64,000 nt of DNA from Euphorbia lathyris (taxonomy: Eukaryota; Streptophyta; Magnoliopsida; Malpighiales; Euphorbiaceae). A program made the translations under genes and the position numbers. The notes under the pieces are model-generated. The model was not told the DNA's origin. It ran no database searches and saw nothing but the letters and a program-made list of their open reading frames with translations. The stretch covers positions 67,001-131,000 of the forward strand of contig NC_088915.1 in assembly GCF_963576675.1 (NCBI RefSeq), in the 5' to 3' direction. Positions 1 to 11,997 of the stretch are shown in pieces (position 1 is the first letter of the stretch; each line of letters begins with the position of its first letter).

Positions 1-737
1 ATTGTTTTCCTGAATTTACTGTGTCTATGAATATGTTAAATTTTGCAATTAAAAAGCCAACTCATAGGTCCAAATGTCCTTTTATCACTTGTCATGGATT
101 ATTGATTCATTAGGTAATTCTGTTTTGCAGAAGTATCATTTTGATTACTGTAACTGTTATTTCTTCAATTTTCAATAAAATCCTTCATTTTCTGTTAATA
201 TTACAAGGCAATATATAGGTATTATACGAAAGTGTAGAGCAACACTTTTCATCAATGTATTTTCATGTCACTGATTCAATTTATTTATTCAGTTTATCAG
301 TTCAGACATTGTAAAACATGCCTAAAATGTATAACTAAGTGTGTGCAACTTTCTACTTCACCCTGGCCAGCTAAAGGCCATCTATTATTTGGAGTCCTTC
401 CCCTACCTTTTTTCTAGAAAAACTCTAAACCTTCAGCTCAAGTGGTAACCTTTGCACCACATTAAAACCTTAAGGTAGAATGATAGTAAATGGTGATATA
501 AAATGCCTATCCTGTAACAGATATAGAAACAACATCAAATGGATAAGTAGTTTAACAAAAAATTTGAAGATACATTAAATAATAATCAAAACAGAAAAAG
601 GTACAGAGAATGATAGTAAATGGTTTTACCAACAATATTTAAGAGTGTTGTTTGTAATTAAATCAACCAAAAAAGTAGTTTTCATATTAACTTGACATGT
701 GCCAACTATCTTATGTCAATATTTCACAAAATATAAG
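1..737. other. AT-rich intergenic DNA, nothing recognised
   Basis: No convincing coding region, RNA gene or element terminus is seen. The stretch is AT-rich with short homopolymer runs, typical of plant intergenic DNA. Confidence 0.5.
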
Positions 738-745
738 AAACTAAG

Positions 746-1033
746 CAGGGCCGTCTTAAACTTTTTGGGGCCCCTGTGCTAAATTTTTCTTAAACCCTTA
801 CTAATTAATAGAATTTTGTATTAAGGTTGTAAATTTTGAATGGTTGAATATCTAAATCACATACGTACTCAATGTAATGAAAAAGTGTAAATAAATCTTA
901 TTACATTATATTATTATTTTATTATTTTAAGCTAATATCTATATTCGACTAAGCACATCTTAAATTTTGGGGCCCTTATAATTTTGAGGCCCTGTGCGTT
1001 AGCACTCCTTGCACGCCCTCATCTACTCCTCTG
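746..1033. mobile_element. Short hAT-like non-autonomous element
   Basis: The stretch starts CAGGGCCGTC and ends CTACTCCTCTG, so its ends are imperfect inverted repeats of the CAGRG type seen in hAT transposons. It is flanked by an 8-bp direct repeat AAACTAAG (738-745 and 1034-1041), and hAT transposases make 8-bp target duplications. The interior repeats GGGGCCC and GCCCTGTGC near both ends and has no coding capacity. Seen: termini and duplication. Inferred: superfamily. The terminal repeat is weak beyond the first few bases. Confidence 0.6.
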
Positions 1034-1231
1034 AAACTAAGAATTGTATATAATGTAATTATCATTCATTTGTTGGGGTCTCACTTTTAAGCATAGATGA
1101 AAATGACACTGCATTTACTCTTATGGTACTGATTACACTATTTAGGATCTTAGAATTAGAAAGAAAGAAAGTCTCTTCTTATTAATCCTATTAGTTCATG
1201 GACCCAAATTAGAATATATATTATTTGGCCA

Positions 1232-1565
1232 GGATAAGGTACCAAAACAGATTTATGGTTATCAATTTTAGGCGCCACGTACAAAATAGCATCAATATAG
1301 GCTTGAAGTTTAAAAGAGTAACAATTTAGACCTCGGATAATGGATTGGACACGTCATTCCTATTACTCCATTAAGTTCTGACTTCTCCCTCCACGTACAA
1401 TTGATAGAACTTAACGGAGTAATATCAATGACATGTCTCATTCCGTTATCGAGGCCTAAATTGATATTTTTTTAAAATGTTAAGTCTATATTGGTGCTAT
1501 TTTGTACGTGGAGCCTAAATTAATACTTCTCCAAAAACCATAAATCTGTTTTAATACCTTACCCC
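1232..1565. mobile_element. Hairpin MITE (long inverted repeat)
   Basis: The left half (from GATAAGGTACC at about 1233) and the reverse complement of the right half (ending near 1563) match over most of their length, including the shared segments AACAGATTTATGGTT and CCACGTACAAAATAGCA. The whole unit could fold into one long hairpin about 330 bp in total. There is no coding capacity. A clear target duplication was not found, so the superfamily is undetermined. A diverged relative lies at 51506-51730. Confidence 0.65.
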
Positions 1566-1748
1566 TATTATATTTTATGGCTTCTATATAAGTTATAGCC
1601 TATGTAAAATGTCATTTCTATTGATAGGATTTTCACTTCTTTAGAATGTAGTAATGCTATAGGACTTTTCCTAATCAAAATTACTAAGAATTAATGTGTT
1701 CGGAATAATTTATTCAAATAATTTATAGTGAAAAGAAAGATTGAAAGT

Positions 1749-2402
1749 AATGTTGTCAGAATTGGACCGGAATTGGATTGCTTTCCTGTTTGGGTTAGTA
1801 TGGGTCTTTCAATTTGCAACAACCCATCTGAAACTGGTGTCAACATGGGAACCGGATTCACCCTGTTTTTTTAATTATTAAAAAAAAAATTGAAAAGTCA
1901 TTAGAAAACTCTCAACAACCGGCTTCTTCTTCGATTTTCTTCTGTTCTTAGTCTTCTGCTTTGCTCTCTCAGTCTCGGCTGCTTCCCTTTTGCGTGTTCT
2001 CTCTCTTGATTCTTCTCCGCAAGCTATTGTCTAATTTTGCTATGAACTAATTGATTAATTAACTAAATTAACTAGTTGCTGCATGTGCTAAGTTATTTGC
2101 TGACTTTATTGAAAAAATAAAAGCTTGGATGAGGTGAACTTAGGAAGAGTTAAAGAAGAAAATCATTTAAGGTTAAGACCTTATGAGCTGAACTATCTTG
2201 ATGCAACATCAGAGAATGAGTTTTGTCTTTGCTAAGTTTTTAGATTATAATAAGTTATTATATATAAATATATGTTATATTATTTATTTAATTATTATTA
2301 CGTCATCCAGTCCGACCAATCCGAGTCAATTGGTTGAACCAAATGATCCATAACCCAATTATAAATCTAGTTTAATATCCAATCAGGTTCTGAAAACATT
2401 GT
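1749..2402. mobile_element. Non-autonomous DNA element with 8-bp direct repeat flanks
   Basis: An 8-bp direct repeat TTGAAAGT flanks the region (1741-1748 and 2403-2410). The inner ends are short inverted repeats: AATGTTGTCAGAA on the left and, as reverse complement, AATGTTTTCAGAA on the right. The interior holds a poly(A)/poly(T) stretch and a TC-rich segment (about 1921-2030) resembling a plant 5' leader, possibly captured. No transposase is present. An 8-9-bp duplication fits hAT or Mutator; I cannot decide between them. Confidence 0.45.
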
Positions 2403-2410
2403 TTGAAAGT

Positions 2411-3215
2411 TATGCAGAACCCAAATCTAATCACCTGTTATGTGCTATGTTAGCTGATATCATAAAAAAATCCAATCCACATTAATCCAAACATACAACT
2501 TCTTATTCTTACCTTAAAGTAGTAGTAGATCTACAAAGTCAACAGCTCAAAACATCCTTAAAAACCTACAAACTAATATCCTTAAACCTGGCCATACTAA
2601 TCATAAAAATACATACCTCAAGGAGGAAAAAAGAATCTAGAAAAATAACTTGTGTATTGCATTAGCTAATTAAATGTGTAATTAATTACAAAATCCGATT
2701 TGATTAATATAAGATAGGGGATAAATTTCCCTAATTGTAATCCAACTTGTTAATTAGGATCTGCATGATCGAGTTCTAGAATAAGTCTAGAATAAGAACC
2801 GAAATAAGCATAAATCTAATCTGTATGATCTGACCTCCAAAGTAAAGTTTGGAGTGACAAAACACCTATTATGAATCTCTGAACTAGATTGAGTCTTTGA
2901 TCCCTCCCCAGAAATGAGACTTGTCAAAATTTGAACTTTTCATCTTAAATTTTGTACCTTTGATTGAATTATAGAGCAAAGCATCTGTATTTGAGGTTTT
3001 AAAGTTAAGAGTTGTAGCAACAATAATATGTACACGAAACCAACACCCCAAATTATTAAATTGGAGAGGAACATCTACTTAAATTTGTGAAGTAGTTAAA
3101 GAATAACCAGAGAATGAAATGAAGATAGAGAAAATTAAGAATTCGGCAATGAAAATGATACAAGAAAGTTCACAACTTTTACATCAATCTAAATAATACA
3201 AGAAGTGAAAATGTA
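2411..3215. other. AT-rich intergenic DNA, nothing recognised
   Basis: There is no open reading frame of note, no element terminus and no RNA gene visible. It lies downstream of the PsbTn-like pseudogene and may include decayed 3' sequence of it. Confidence 0.4.
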
Positions 3216-3662
3216 TCACTTGCGACAAATACTAGTAGTAGGCAGTAGGCATTGTAAGGTGTAATAGGACCATACTTCTTCTTAGCTTTTGGTGTCCCTC
3301 TCATCGGCTAATTTTCAGCCATCACAACTTCCCCAAATGAAAATGTAGTAACAGCAACAGCAGTTGCTACAAACACCAAACCTCTCCATCCATTAACACT
3401 TACTTCCTCTTAGCTTCTGGTGTCCCTCTCAGCGGCTCAATTTCAGCCACCGCAACTTTGCCAAATGAAAATCCAGTAATAGTAGTAGCAGCTGCTGCTA
3501 CAAACACCAAATCTCTCCTTCCATTAACACTTTCTTCTTCATTGTTCTTCATCTCCACATTCACCCTTTCTCCATCTGATACATTTGAGGCTTTAGACAC
3601 AATAAGACCTCAATGTTGGGCTGTGAAAAATGATGCCATCTAATTTGGAGGCTATCATCATT
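3216..3662 (-). pseudogene. PsbTn-like (photosystem II 5-kDa protein) pseudogene with internal duplication
   Basis: On the minus strand 3400-3600 encodes a segment with the motifs GRRDLVFVAAAA and RGTPEAKRK, which resemble the lumenal targeting region and mature start of nuclear-encoded PSII-T (PsbTn), a small thylakoid-lumen photosystem II subunit. A transit-peptide-like stretch beginning with two Met codons near 3655-3660 lies in another frame, so a frameshift separates it from the mature part. Downstream (3216-3395) the same segment occurs again, with motifs like GLVFVATAVA and RGTPKAKKKYGP, an in-frame TAG and a small insertion before the final ICRK-stop (stop at 3216-3218). The gene is thus a decayed copy with a partial tandem duplication. 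Seen: the repeated segments and lesions. Known: PsbTn ends in MPTARICxK. Identity rests on motif memory. Confidence 0.6.
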
Positions 3663-3663
3663 G

Positions 3664-3770
3664 TATATATATATATATATATATATGGCTCACCAAAGGA
3701 AAACACTTAACACAGCAGACCAGTTCTACTCATGCAACTTTCTCTCTCTCTCTCTCTATATATATATATA
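3664..3770. repeat. (TA)n and (TC)n(TA)n microsatellites
   Basis: A (TA)n run at 3664-3687 and a (TC)n followed by (TA)n at 3739-3770 flank a short unique stretch. The position just beyond the 5' end of the PsbTn-like pseudogene suggests old promoter-proximal sequence, but no promoter is claimed. Confidence 0.8.
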
Positions 3771-4390
3771 GAACTAGTCAATGAAATATGGTAGAAACAT
3801 AGAGTTTTTTAGTCACTCAAATAGACAATGGCTCAGCTTTTAATAAACTTGGTCTAGTATATGAAACTGTCAAATTATATTTTTTAGTGTGTGGATTGGT
3901 ACTGTCACAACAAAAACCCTCATCATGAAGAATTAATTTAAGAAACTAAAATAATACTCTTTTTTAGATGAATTTGGTTAATGGTTTGAGTTAAGTGTAT
4001 TATTATAATTATTATTACATTTATATTTCAGTGTATTAATTGTTTTGTTGTTGCATGTTCTATTCTTCATGTGTTTCTTTATTTGATGATTTTAGGAGAA
4101 TGACACCTAATAAAGAATGGATAAGACTTACTAAGATAGATCGGTTGAGTGAAGAGTATAATATTGGTGTTATAGAATTCTTGAACTACGCTTTCAAAAA
4201 AACAGGAGAAGCATACGAAATTCGATGTCCATGTGTTAGGTGTAACAACACCAATTTTGGAACTCGAAACTTGGTTCACACACATTTAATAACAAATGGA
4301 ATAATGGAAAACTATACCTTTTGGTATCATCATGGTGAAAGACGACATGATCTTGATTCTGATGAAGAAGAATATGATGAAGATGATAAT

Positions 4391-6663
4391 TGTAACATCC
4401 GTGTCTAAAATTTTTATTTTTCGAAATACATAGCATTGATTATTTATAAATTTAAATATACTATTGGGTTTAATTTAATGTCTTTAAGTTTCAATTAAAA
4501 AGTTTTGGGTAAGTGTAATAAAAAGTTATAAATTCAAGGACCAAAATTGATATTTTTTAATTACTAATATACATACACGTGTAAGTATAGTTGAAAGTAA
4601 TTTCAACTTATCCTATATAAAAAAAAAGTAAAGAATAATTCATATTAAAGTAAATGGATTAATATGGTTATGATGTAATGTGCACAAAGCTTTTTACTAC
4701 ATCCAATTAATTAAATTATAATATAAAAACATGGCTTTTATATATGTATGTGTCAATTAAATATGAAAACATGGTTTTCTATATCTATGTGTCAACTAGA
4801 TATTAAAAGAATGCTTTAATAATAGATGATGTGTCAAAATATAGAATTTAGTGATGACAAGTGTTTCATAAATTGAAATTAAAATAAAAATATACACACA
4901 ATTATATATATTGGAGGGTATCTTAAAAAGGGGGATGAATGAGGAAAACAAAAGAGTTTTTGTTAGGAATTGGAGAAAAGCGTTTTTGGTCGTTGTTGAC
5001 GACGATATTTTGGATTAGCTACCGACGACGATATTTCGGATCAGCTATCAATGGATTACACTGATTAATTTTCAGTGACCGACGACGATATTTCGGTAGC
5101 TGTATTTGTTATCTAAATTATTTTATCAATGTTATAAGTATGATTTTGAGTAAGTTTAGTTTCGATAGTTCCGTCAAATTTAATAGATTTACGATTAATG
5201 AGTTAGCGTCTATCAATTACTCATAAAAATGTAAAATTTAGACAGTTGTCCATTAGATTTATTCAAGTCGGTATTTTAGCATCGTCACTAGTTTAAAAGT
5301 ATAATCGGTATGAGTTTAAAAGTATAATCAGTCTGAATTAACTATCTCAGTGACCGAAAATAATCCAATAAGAATATTTGGATCAGTAAAATATTTTAAG
5401 CGACTTTAACAGTTAGAGTTAAAATAAGTTGAAAATAGAAGGATTAATACGGATATTTTCCAAATAAAGTCGGTATCGAGTCGAATATAAAATTTGTATA
5501 AAAATTTGAATATAAAATTAGTTCAAATAGATTTATGACAATATAATGTGTCTAATGGTATATTCGGTCTAAAATAACGATACTCAGTTAGCGATACGCG
5601 TAACAATTTCGGTAACAAACATAAACGGTTTGATAAAAGTGTTTAGTTTAAAATTATTTATATAATATATTTGAGTTACTTTGAATACTTCGATTCAATT
5701 GTTTAAAATATTATATACTTTGGATTTCGATTGAATACTCTGGATTTTGATTATTGGAAGAATAATTATTATTATTGTGGTACTTTGAAAATCGGATTGA
5801 TAAAATGAGTTTGACGATTTCTTAAGAATTGTTTTTGAATTGAAGAAACTATTGCGGTTGTTGTTATTATTTTGGGATTGAAGTCCAAATATGATTTTTA
5901 TGAGTTGTGATATTTTGAAAGATAAAATGGTTTTGTCCATCTAGGATTGCCCGGGGTAGGAGTTGTAAGTTTTAAGACCATACCTAAGGGCGGTATGGCC
6001 AGAGTGCACGGCTGGTAGTCCTAACGTTAGGCAAGGCGAGATATGAATGAGATATCTCGATTATTGATATGATTGATGTTATGATAAGCTACACGGGTGG
6101 AATTCGAGGATGGACACACACGCAAATTTTGTATTACGTTTTGATAATGTTTGATGATCTGAATTATAATGTTTTACGATTTATTTGATTATGAGTTGGT
6201 TTGTTAAAGCGGTTTGTTCGATTTGATTCGATTTGATAAAACGTTGTTCGATTTGATTCGTTTTGATAAAACGTTATTCGATTTGATTCGTTTTGATAAA
6301 GTGATATATATATATATATATATATAGTAATAAAATGAAATATACAATTAAGTTATTAACGTGTCAATCAACGTGTCAATAAGTTACAATGAGTTCATAA
6401 GTTAAGAGAACTACCGGAGTTAAGAGAGCTACCTAAAATAGGTAGAACTACGTGGCTTTGATTCCCGATTTAAAAATTAAAAGATGCTCGGGATACGTAG
6501 GAAGCTTGATAGAATTATCAAGTCCAAGCGAAATAATAAATAAAATTTTAGGTAGTCCGAATAAATTTTTATCTAAAAAAAATTGGTTCGGCTTTCAGGA
6601 TATTAGAAGTTGGTTGTCCTGTTTTCTGTTCATACCCGATGCCGTTTTGGATCGGGTGTGACA
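4391..6663 (+). mobile_element. Solo LTR (Tekay-like Ty3/gypsy) inserted in the transposase exon
   Basis: The insert begins TGTAACATCC and ends GGGTGTGACA, the TG...CA ends of an LTR, and is flanked by ATAAT (4386-4390) and ATAGT (6664-6668), a 5-bp target duplication with one mismatch. No gag-pol interior or second LTR is present, so it is a solo LTR left by recombination. Its length (2,273 bp) and the TGTAACA...TGACA ends suit the Tekay/Del lineage, which is my inference. The reading frame of the interrupted exon is the same on both sides once the insert and one duplication copy are discounted. Confidence 0.75.
6217..6326. repeat. 30-bp tandem repeat and (TA)n inside the solo LTR
   Basis: Three head-to-tail copies of a 30-bp unit beginning TTCGATTTGATTCG lie at 6217-6306, followed by a (TA)n run to about 6326. 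The copies differ by one or a few bases. Confidence 0.85.
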
Positions 6664-9600
6664 ATAGTGATAATGATGATGATGATGATGATTGGGCTGA
6701 AGATATTATAAATGATATATATCCTGATATTGAATTGAATGAAGAGGAACCCAATGATGAAGCGAAGAAATTTTATAAGTTATTACAAGATTTAGATAAA
6801 GTAGTTTACCCTGGTTGCAAGACCTCTAAGTTGGATGCGCTTGTCAAATTACTATACATCAAAAGTGTTGGTCGGTGGAGTAATAAATCATTTGACATGT
6901 TATTGCAAGTGTTAAAAGAAATACTCCCAAATGGTTCTACTTTGCCAGAATCATATTATGAGGCAAAAAGAATTATAAAAGATATTGGTCTCTCTTATGA
7001 CAAAATTGATGCATGTGTCAAAGATTGTATGTTGTATTGGAAAGAAGATGAAAATTTGGACAGGTGCAAAATATGTGGTCTCTCAAGATGGAAAGATGAT
7101 ATTCGTAATGGGGAAACTAAACTTCGAAAAAATGGGAAGAAAATACCAGTCAAGACAATGCGTTATTTTCCTTTAAAGCCAAGACTTCAAAGATTGTTTA
7201 TGTCAAAGAAGACATCTTCTTTGATGCGATGGCATAAGGAAGGTAGAGTAGATGATGGAGTTATGAGACACCCTGCTGATTCCCCCGCTTGGAAGACCTT
7301 TGATGATGTTCATAAAAACTTTTCCTCTGATCCTCGTAATGTAAGACTTGGCCTTGCTAGTGATGGTTTTCAGCCATTTAATCATTTTAAAACTTCATAT
7401 AGTATTTGGCCAGTCATATTAATTCCATACAATTTGCCACCATGGATGTGCATGAAAGAACCTAACTTTATCCTCTCTACCCTTATACCCGGTCCTGATG
7501 GTCCAAGAGATGCAATTGATGTCTATCTCCAACCTTTAGTCGAAGAATTAAAAGATTTGTGGGAAGTAGGAGTTGCAACATTCGATGTGTCGACAAGACA
7601 AAACTTTATGTTACATGCATCCTTGTTATGGACTATCAATGACTTTCCTGCATATGCAAATTTGTCTGGTTGGAGTACAAAAGGTAAGATGGCTTGTCCT
7701 TGTTGTAACAAAGACACTTGTTACTTGAGGTTAGCTAATTGTAAGAAGCAATGTTATATGGGACATCGCCGATTTCTTGATAGCAAGCACAGATGGAGAA
7801 AAGATAAAAAAAAAGTTTGATGGTACTCAAGAATTGAGGCCGCCACCGAAATCACCCTCTGGAATTGATATCATTGCTCAAGTTACTAGCCTTGAGGGAA
7901 TCATCTTGAGTAAAGACCTTAGCATGCAGATAGAGGTGACAATTTGAACAAGAAAAGCATATTCTTTGAACTTCCATATTGGAGTAGTCTTTTGTTACGA
8001 CACAATTTGGATGTGATGCACATTGAGAAGAACATATGTGATAATATTGTTGGGACAAGCATGAATGTGAAAGGGAAGACTAAAGACACTATGCAATCTC
8101 GCAAAGATTTGGAGGCAATGAACATTCGTCCAGACTTGGATTTGATTCTCAAGGAGGATAAGTTTGAGATTCCTATAGCATCTTACATGTTATCTCATGA
8201 TGAGAAGCACTCATTTTGTTCATTTTTTAAGCAACTAAAGGTCCCTGATGGTTTCTCATCTAACATTTCTCAAAGTGTGAACATGAAAGAGCACAAAATT
8301 TCTGGTTTGAAGAGTCATGATTGTCATGTTTTGTTGCAACATCTAATTCCTCTTGCAATACGTGGCCTCCTTCCAAAAAATGTTTGCGAACCCCTTTATC
8401 GAACTATCTTTATTCTTTATTAGTTTGAGTGCTAAGGCATTAAAGGCAGAAGAGTTGGAAGAAATTCGCAATCAGATTCCTATAACTCTATGTAAATTGG
8501 AACAATGTTTTGTTCCTTCCTTTTTCGATATAATGGTTCATTTGCCGATTCATTTGGCTAATGAAGCTTTGATATGTGGCCCTGTACAATTTCGTTGGAT
8601 GTACCCTATTGAGCGGACATTACATGATTTAAAACTTCTTATTCGTAATATGGCTCGTCCAGAAGGGTCAATTGCATATGGGTATATTGCAAAAGAGTGC
8701 ATGACTCTATGCTCAAGGTACTTGAATGGTATTGAGACAAAATTTAATAAACCAGATAGAAATGGCGATGGTTGTTCAGATTATTTTGATGGTGGATTTT
8801 CCTTATTTTCGCAACATGGGCGATGAATGGGTGGAAGCACATGCATATGTCATAAATAATTGTGATGAAGTCATACCTTTTCTCGAGTAAGTCAATATCT
8901 TGAAGAGCTATAATTGTATTTTAAATTCTTAAATAATTATGAATAATAATTTCTAAAAATTCGTTGCAGAGAGTATTCCCAGATTCGAGAAAGTATTCAT
9001 CCACAACAATCTTTTAATGATTGGTTTAAAGATACAGTGAGTATATCTTTAAACTCTTCATCAAGAAAATATATACCACGTTTAAATGTCTCATACGTAA
9101 TTTTATTGTAGGTTGCAAAAATGTATGCATCTAGCAAGGAATCCAATATTCGAGATTTGTTGTCATTATCTCGTGGTCCATCCCAATATGCTACAAACTT
9201 TGATGGTTATATTGTGAATGGGTATAGGTTTCGCATTGAAGATTGTGATAAACGACGTAGAACACAAAATTATGGTGTGTGTGTGAGCAGTGATGTTGGA
9301 AATGAGGGAGGACCTATTGATTATTATGGGATTTTAACTGAGATTCTTGAATTGCAGTATCTTGGTGAGAAAAGAGTTGTCCTATTCAAATGTAAATGGT
9401 TTGACGTTCATGACAATGTGTGGGGATCAAAAATAGATGAATTTGGATTCATTTGTATCAATCCTCAACGTTGTTTGAGAACAAATGAACCATTTATTCT
9501 AGCAAGTCAAGCTTCTCAAGTCTTTTATGCTATAGATAATGCTAATAAGAATTGGCATGTTGTTATTAAGACACAACCACGAGATTCATACAATATGTCT

Positions 9601-9783
9601 TCTCAAATAGATGATGACAATGAGAATTTTGATGATCTTGGTGAGGCTTATCAAGAGGGTGAATCATTCAAGTTTCAATGTGGCACTACATTGAATACAA
9701 CAGACGGGAAAAATTGGGCACGAAGTGATTCATTACCAATTACTTATGATGTGTCAAAATCTAAAAAGAAAAGAAAGCGGTAA

Positions 9784-10016
9784 ATAATATCTTGAAGCTG
9801 AGATTTTTTTTTCAATATGTTCATTATTATTTTCTGATGTATCACATATGTTTGAAGTCGTTATATTATTTGACTTCTTTAAATAAGTAAAATGCTCAGA
9901 CATGCACTTCCTTTCAAATATGTTCAATATTAATTCCTTATGCTCATTTTGTTTGTGTTCTATAGTTTTCTATTGACAAATATTGCATATACCTTTTTTT
10001 TCAATTTGAGGTGAAA
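9784..10016 (+). other. Spacer between the two CACTA-A genes
   Basis: This 233-bp AT-rich spacer follows the transposase stop and precedes the second gene. It presumably holds the 3' end of the first gene and the promoter of the second, but no motif is clear enough to name. Confidence 0.4.
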
Positions 10017-11400
10017 ATGCAATCAAGCCAACTTCCTACTCGCAAAAAGTTCATCCAGCCAGGCAAACTGGGGAACAAAATCGAGTATTGAGTGCTTTCC
10101 AACATTCAAGCGTACCTCATGATAAAAGTACTAAAGACACTCCGAAGGGTGTTACTCCAAGAAAAGAGAACCTTAAAGGTATTTTTCAATTTCTTTAAGG
10201 TAGTTTTCCATTTATATAATTTCTTTAAAATAGTTTCTATTTATACAAAATTGATTTTTTTTTGTAAATATATACTGCCTCTGCATCTGCAATTTGATGG
10301 TAAAATGTTGTATTTGTGTTATTATATTCGACTATAATTATCTTTATTAAATTAATGCTTTGTAGATGTTGGTTTGATTGTGCATTTTGGTGATTTACAA
10401 TACCACGATAAAGGTTTCAACGAAGAATGTTGTTTCCTGGACATTTTGAGCATATGCAAAAAATTTGTCGATATTTATTTTGTTGGCTTGAGATTTGCTG
10501 ATGATGATGGAAGACCAGTACAAAATGATTTAGATGTCTTAAATATGTTCAAAAATTATTCGGGTTCTACAGTCATACATCTTTATGCCAAAAGAGACAT
10601 AAACTCACGAGGTTTAATATACAAACTCCCAAGTGACAATCCTAATCTAGGTACTTTCATATTATTGCTAAAGATAATCTATTTTAACATTTAGTTATAT
10701 ATCCTATTTCACTCTAACTCTTATCTAAATTTTCATGTTATTAGCTTCTGATATTGCACCCATACCAATAGTGACAAATGTAAAGATAATGGGTGAGCTT
10801 AAGGTAAATCAGAAAGTGATGGTATATGGTGCTATTAGTAACGGGGTGGAGACTGCGAGTATTGCCGATTTTTTCATAACTATGAATAAAAACTTGGATA
10901 TTGAGAATGGTCTTACACCTATCAGCTCACCTAGCAAAGAGAAGGTAAATATTCTTTGTTATTCAATAATTATTATGTTGGACATATTTGCATTATTAAT
11001 TTATGATGATGATATTGTTTATTTAGGAGCTTGAATTACCATTACAAGCTGTTGGTCAATTTGTTGTTGCCAAACTAACTCTCATGACAGAGGATGGAAA
11101 ATCTGGTGATCCAAAGTATGCAATATCTCAAACATTTGTTAAGAGTAAGCATCTTTAATTGATGTATATTTTCATTTCAATAAATGTATACTTTCTTGTG
11201 CTTGTTTTATTTTGCTTAATTTCCTAAGAAAATAAAACATGAACATTCTGAATTCTTAGTATGAGTTTGTTTCTTCTTTTTAATTCTTTTTTATTCATTT
11301 TCTAGGTGATATTCCAAAAATTGTGAGAAAAGTTAGAGGTTGTAATAAGAACAAAAAAATTTGTTCTCTCAAACAAGGAGAGAAACTTGACATATGTTTC

Positions 11401-11966
11401 TGTAAGTCGTTGTTTTCTATCACTTGCTGATGATGATGCTGAGTCAACAAGTCAGCGTAATTGTAAGTCAACCCGTCAGCAAGAGTAAAATCAAGAAGTC
11501 GGAATGCTGAGTTATCAAGTCAGCATGGCTGTGGTCAGCATGGTACTGAGGTGATAATACAGGTCAACATGGTCTTGCTGTGTTACCACTGGTCAGTAGG
11601 TCTTGCTGAGTTAGTACATTTTGAGTAAGGATATTTTGGGTATTTTCACAATCTTGTAAAGGCTATAAAAGGTCTGGGTTGGGAAGTAGTTTTATACGAG
11701 AGATTCTTAGACTAAGTCATAAGTGTACACTGTGATAATCTGAATTGGGGATTGGGAAAACACGAGAGTTTCTGGAAAAGGAGAAACTGTTTCAATCTTG
11801 TTGTAATCTCCATTGATTAGTGAAGTTGCTGGATGTAGGCAGTTAAGCCGAACCAGGGTAAATTCTGTGTGTATTCTTTTGATTGTTGTTTCAAGATCCA
11901 ATCTGTGATCTTTGTGTACTTTGTTTCTCTGTGTGGTTGATTGATCGTTCGAAGCGTAGTTCAACA
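11401..11966 (+). repeat. 5' LTR of copia-A
   Basis: The sequence TG...CA, 566 bp, is nearly identical to 15933-16499. A TATAAAAGG-type TATA box lies at about 11664, within the expected U3/R region, so transcription would start near 11690-11700. Confidence 0.93.
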
Positions 11967-11968
11967 AT

Positions 11969-11980
11969 TGGTATCAGAAC
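11969..11980 (+). promoter_or_regulatory. Primer binding site, initiator tRNA-Met type
   Basis: TGGTATCAGAAC begins two bases after the 5' LTR. The standard plant copia site, complementary to the 3' end of initiator tRNA-Met, is TGGTATCAGAGC; one base differs here. Confidence 0.85.
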
Positions 11981-11997
11981 TAATCAAGAACAGAGCA

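Larger units (their letters stand above)
4100..9783 (+). pseudogene. TNP2-like CACTA transposase gene, broken
   Basis: This encoded the CACTA transposase that binds and cuts element ends. Domains in order: transposase-associated domain (4100-4390; motif CPCVRCNN), then an acidic linker split by the solo LTR, then the TNP2 core (6664-7820; motifs RWHKEGR, MRHPADSPAWK, CPCC), a continuing segment with HNLDVMHIEKN (7944-8400), a DUF4218-like region (8400-8885; PIHLANEA, MYPIERTLHDLK) and, after two small introns, a DUF4216-like region (9114-9783; YYGILTEILEL, VVLFKCKWFD). The first ATG at 4100 follows a TTTTAG acceptor. Lesions seen: the LTR insertion, a one-base expansion of an A-run near 7806-7814, a shift near 7935 and another near 8390. 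It is not functional as it stands. The family assignment is strong; exon limits are approximate. Confidence 0.85.

Noticed and set aside
3458..3643. Plus-strand open frame over the PsbTn-like pseudogene
   Set aside because: It is the antisense shadow of the pseudogene and has no domain.
6639..6663. ATG at 6639 as the start of the transposase core
   Set aside because: It lies within the end of the solo LTR. The true coding exon continues from 4390 on the other side of the insertion.
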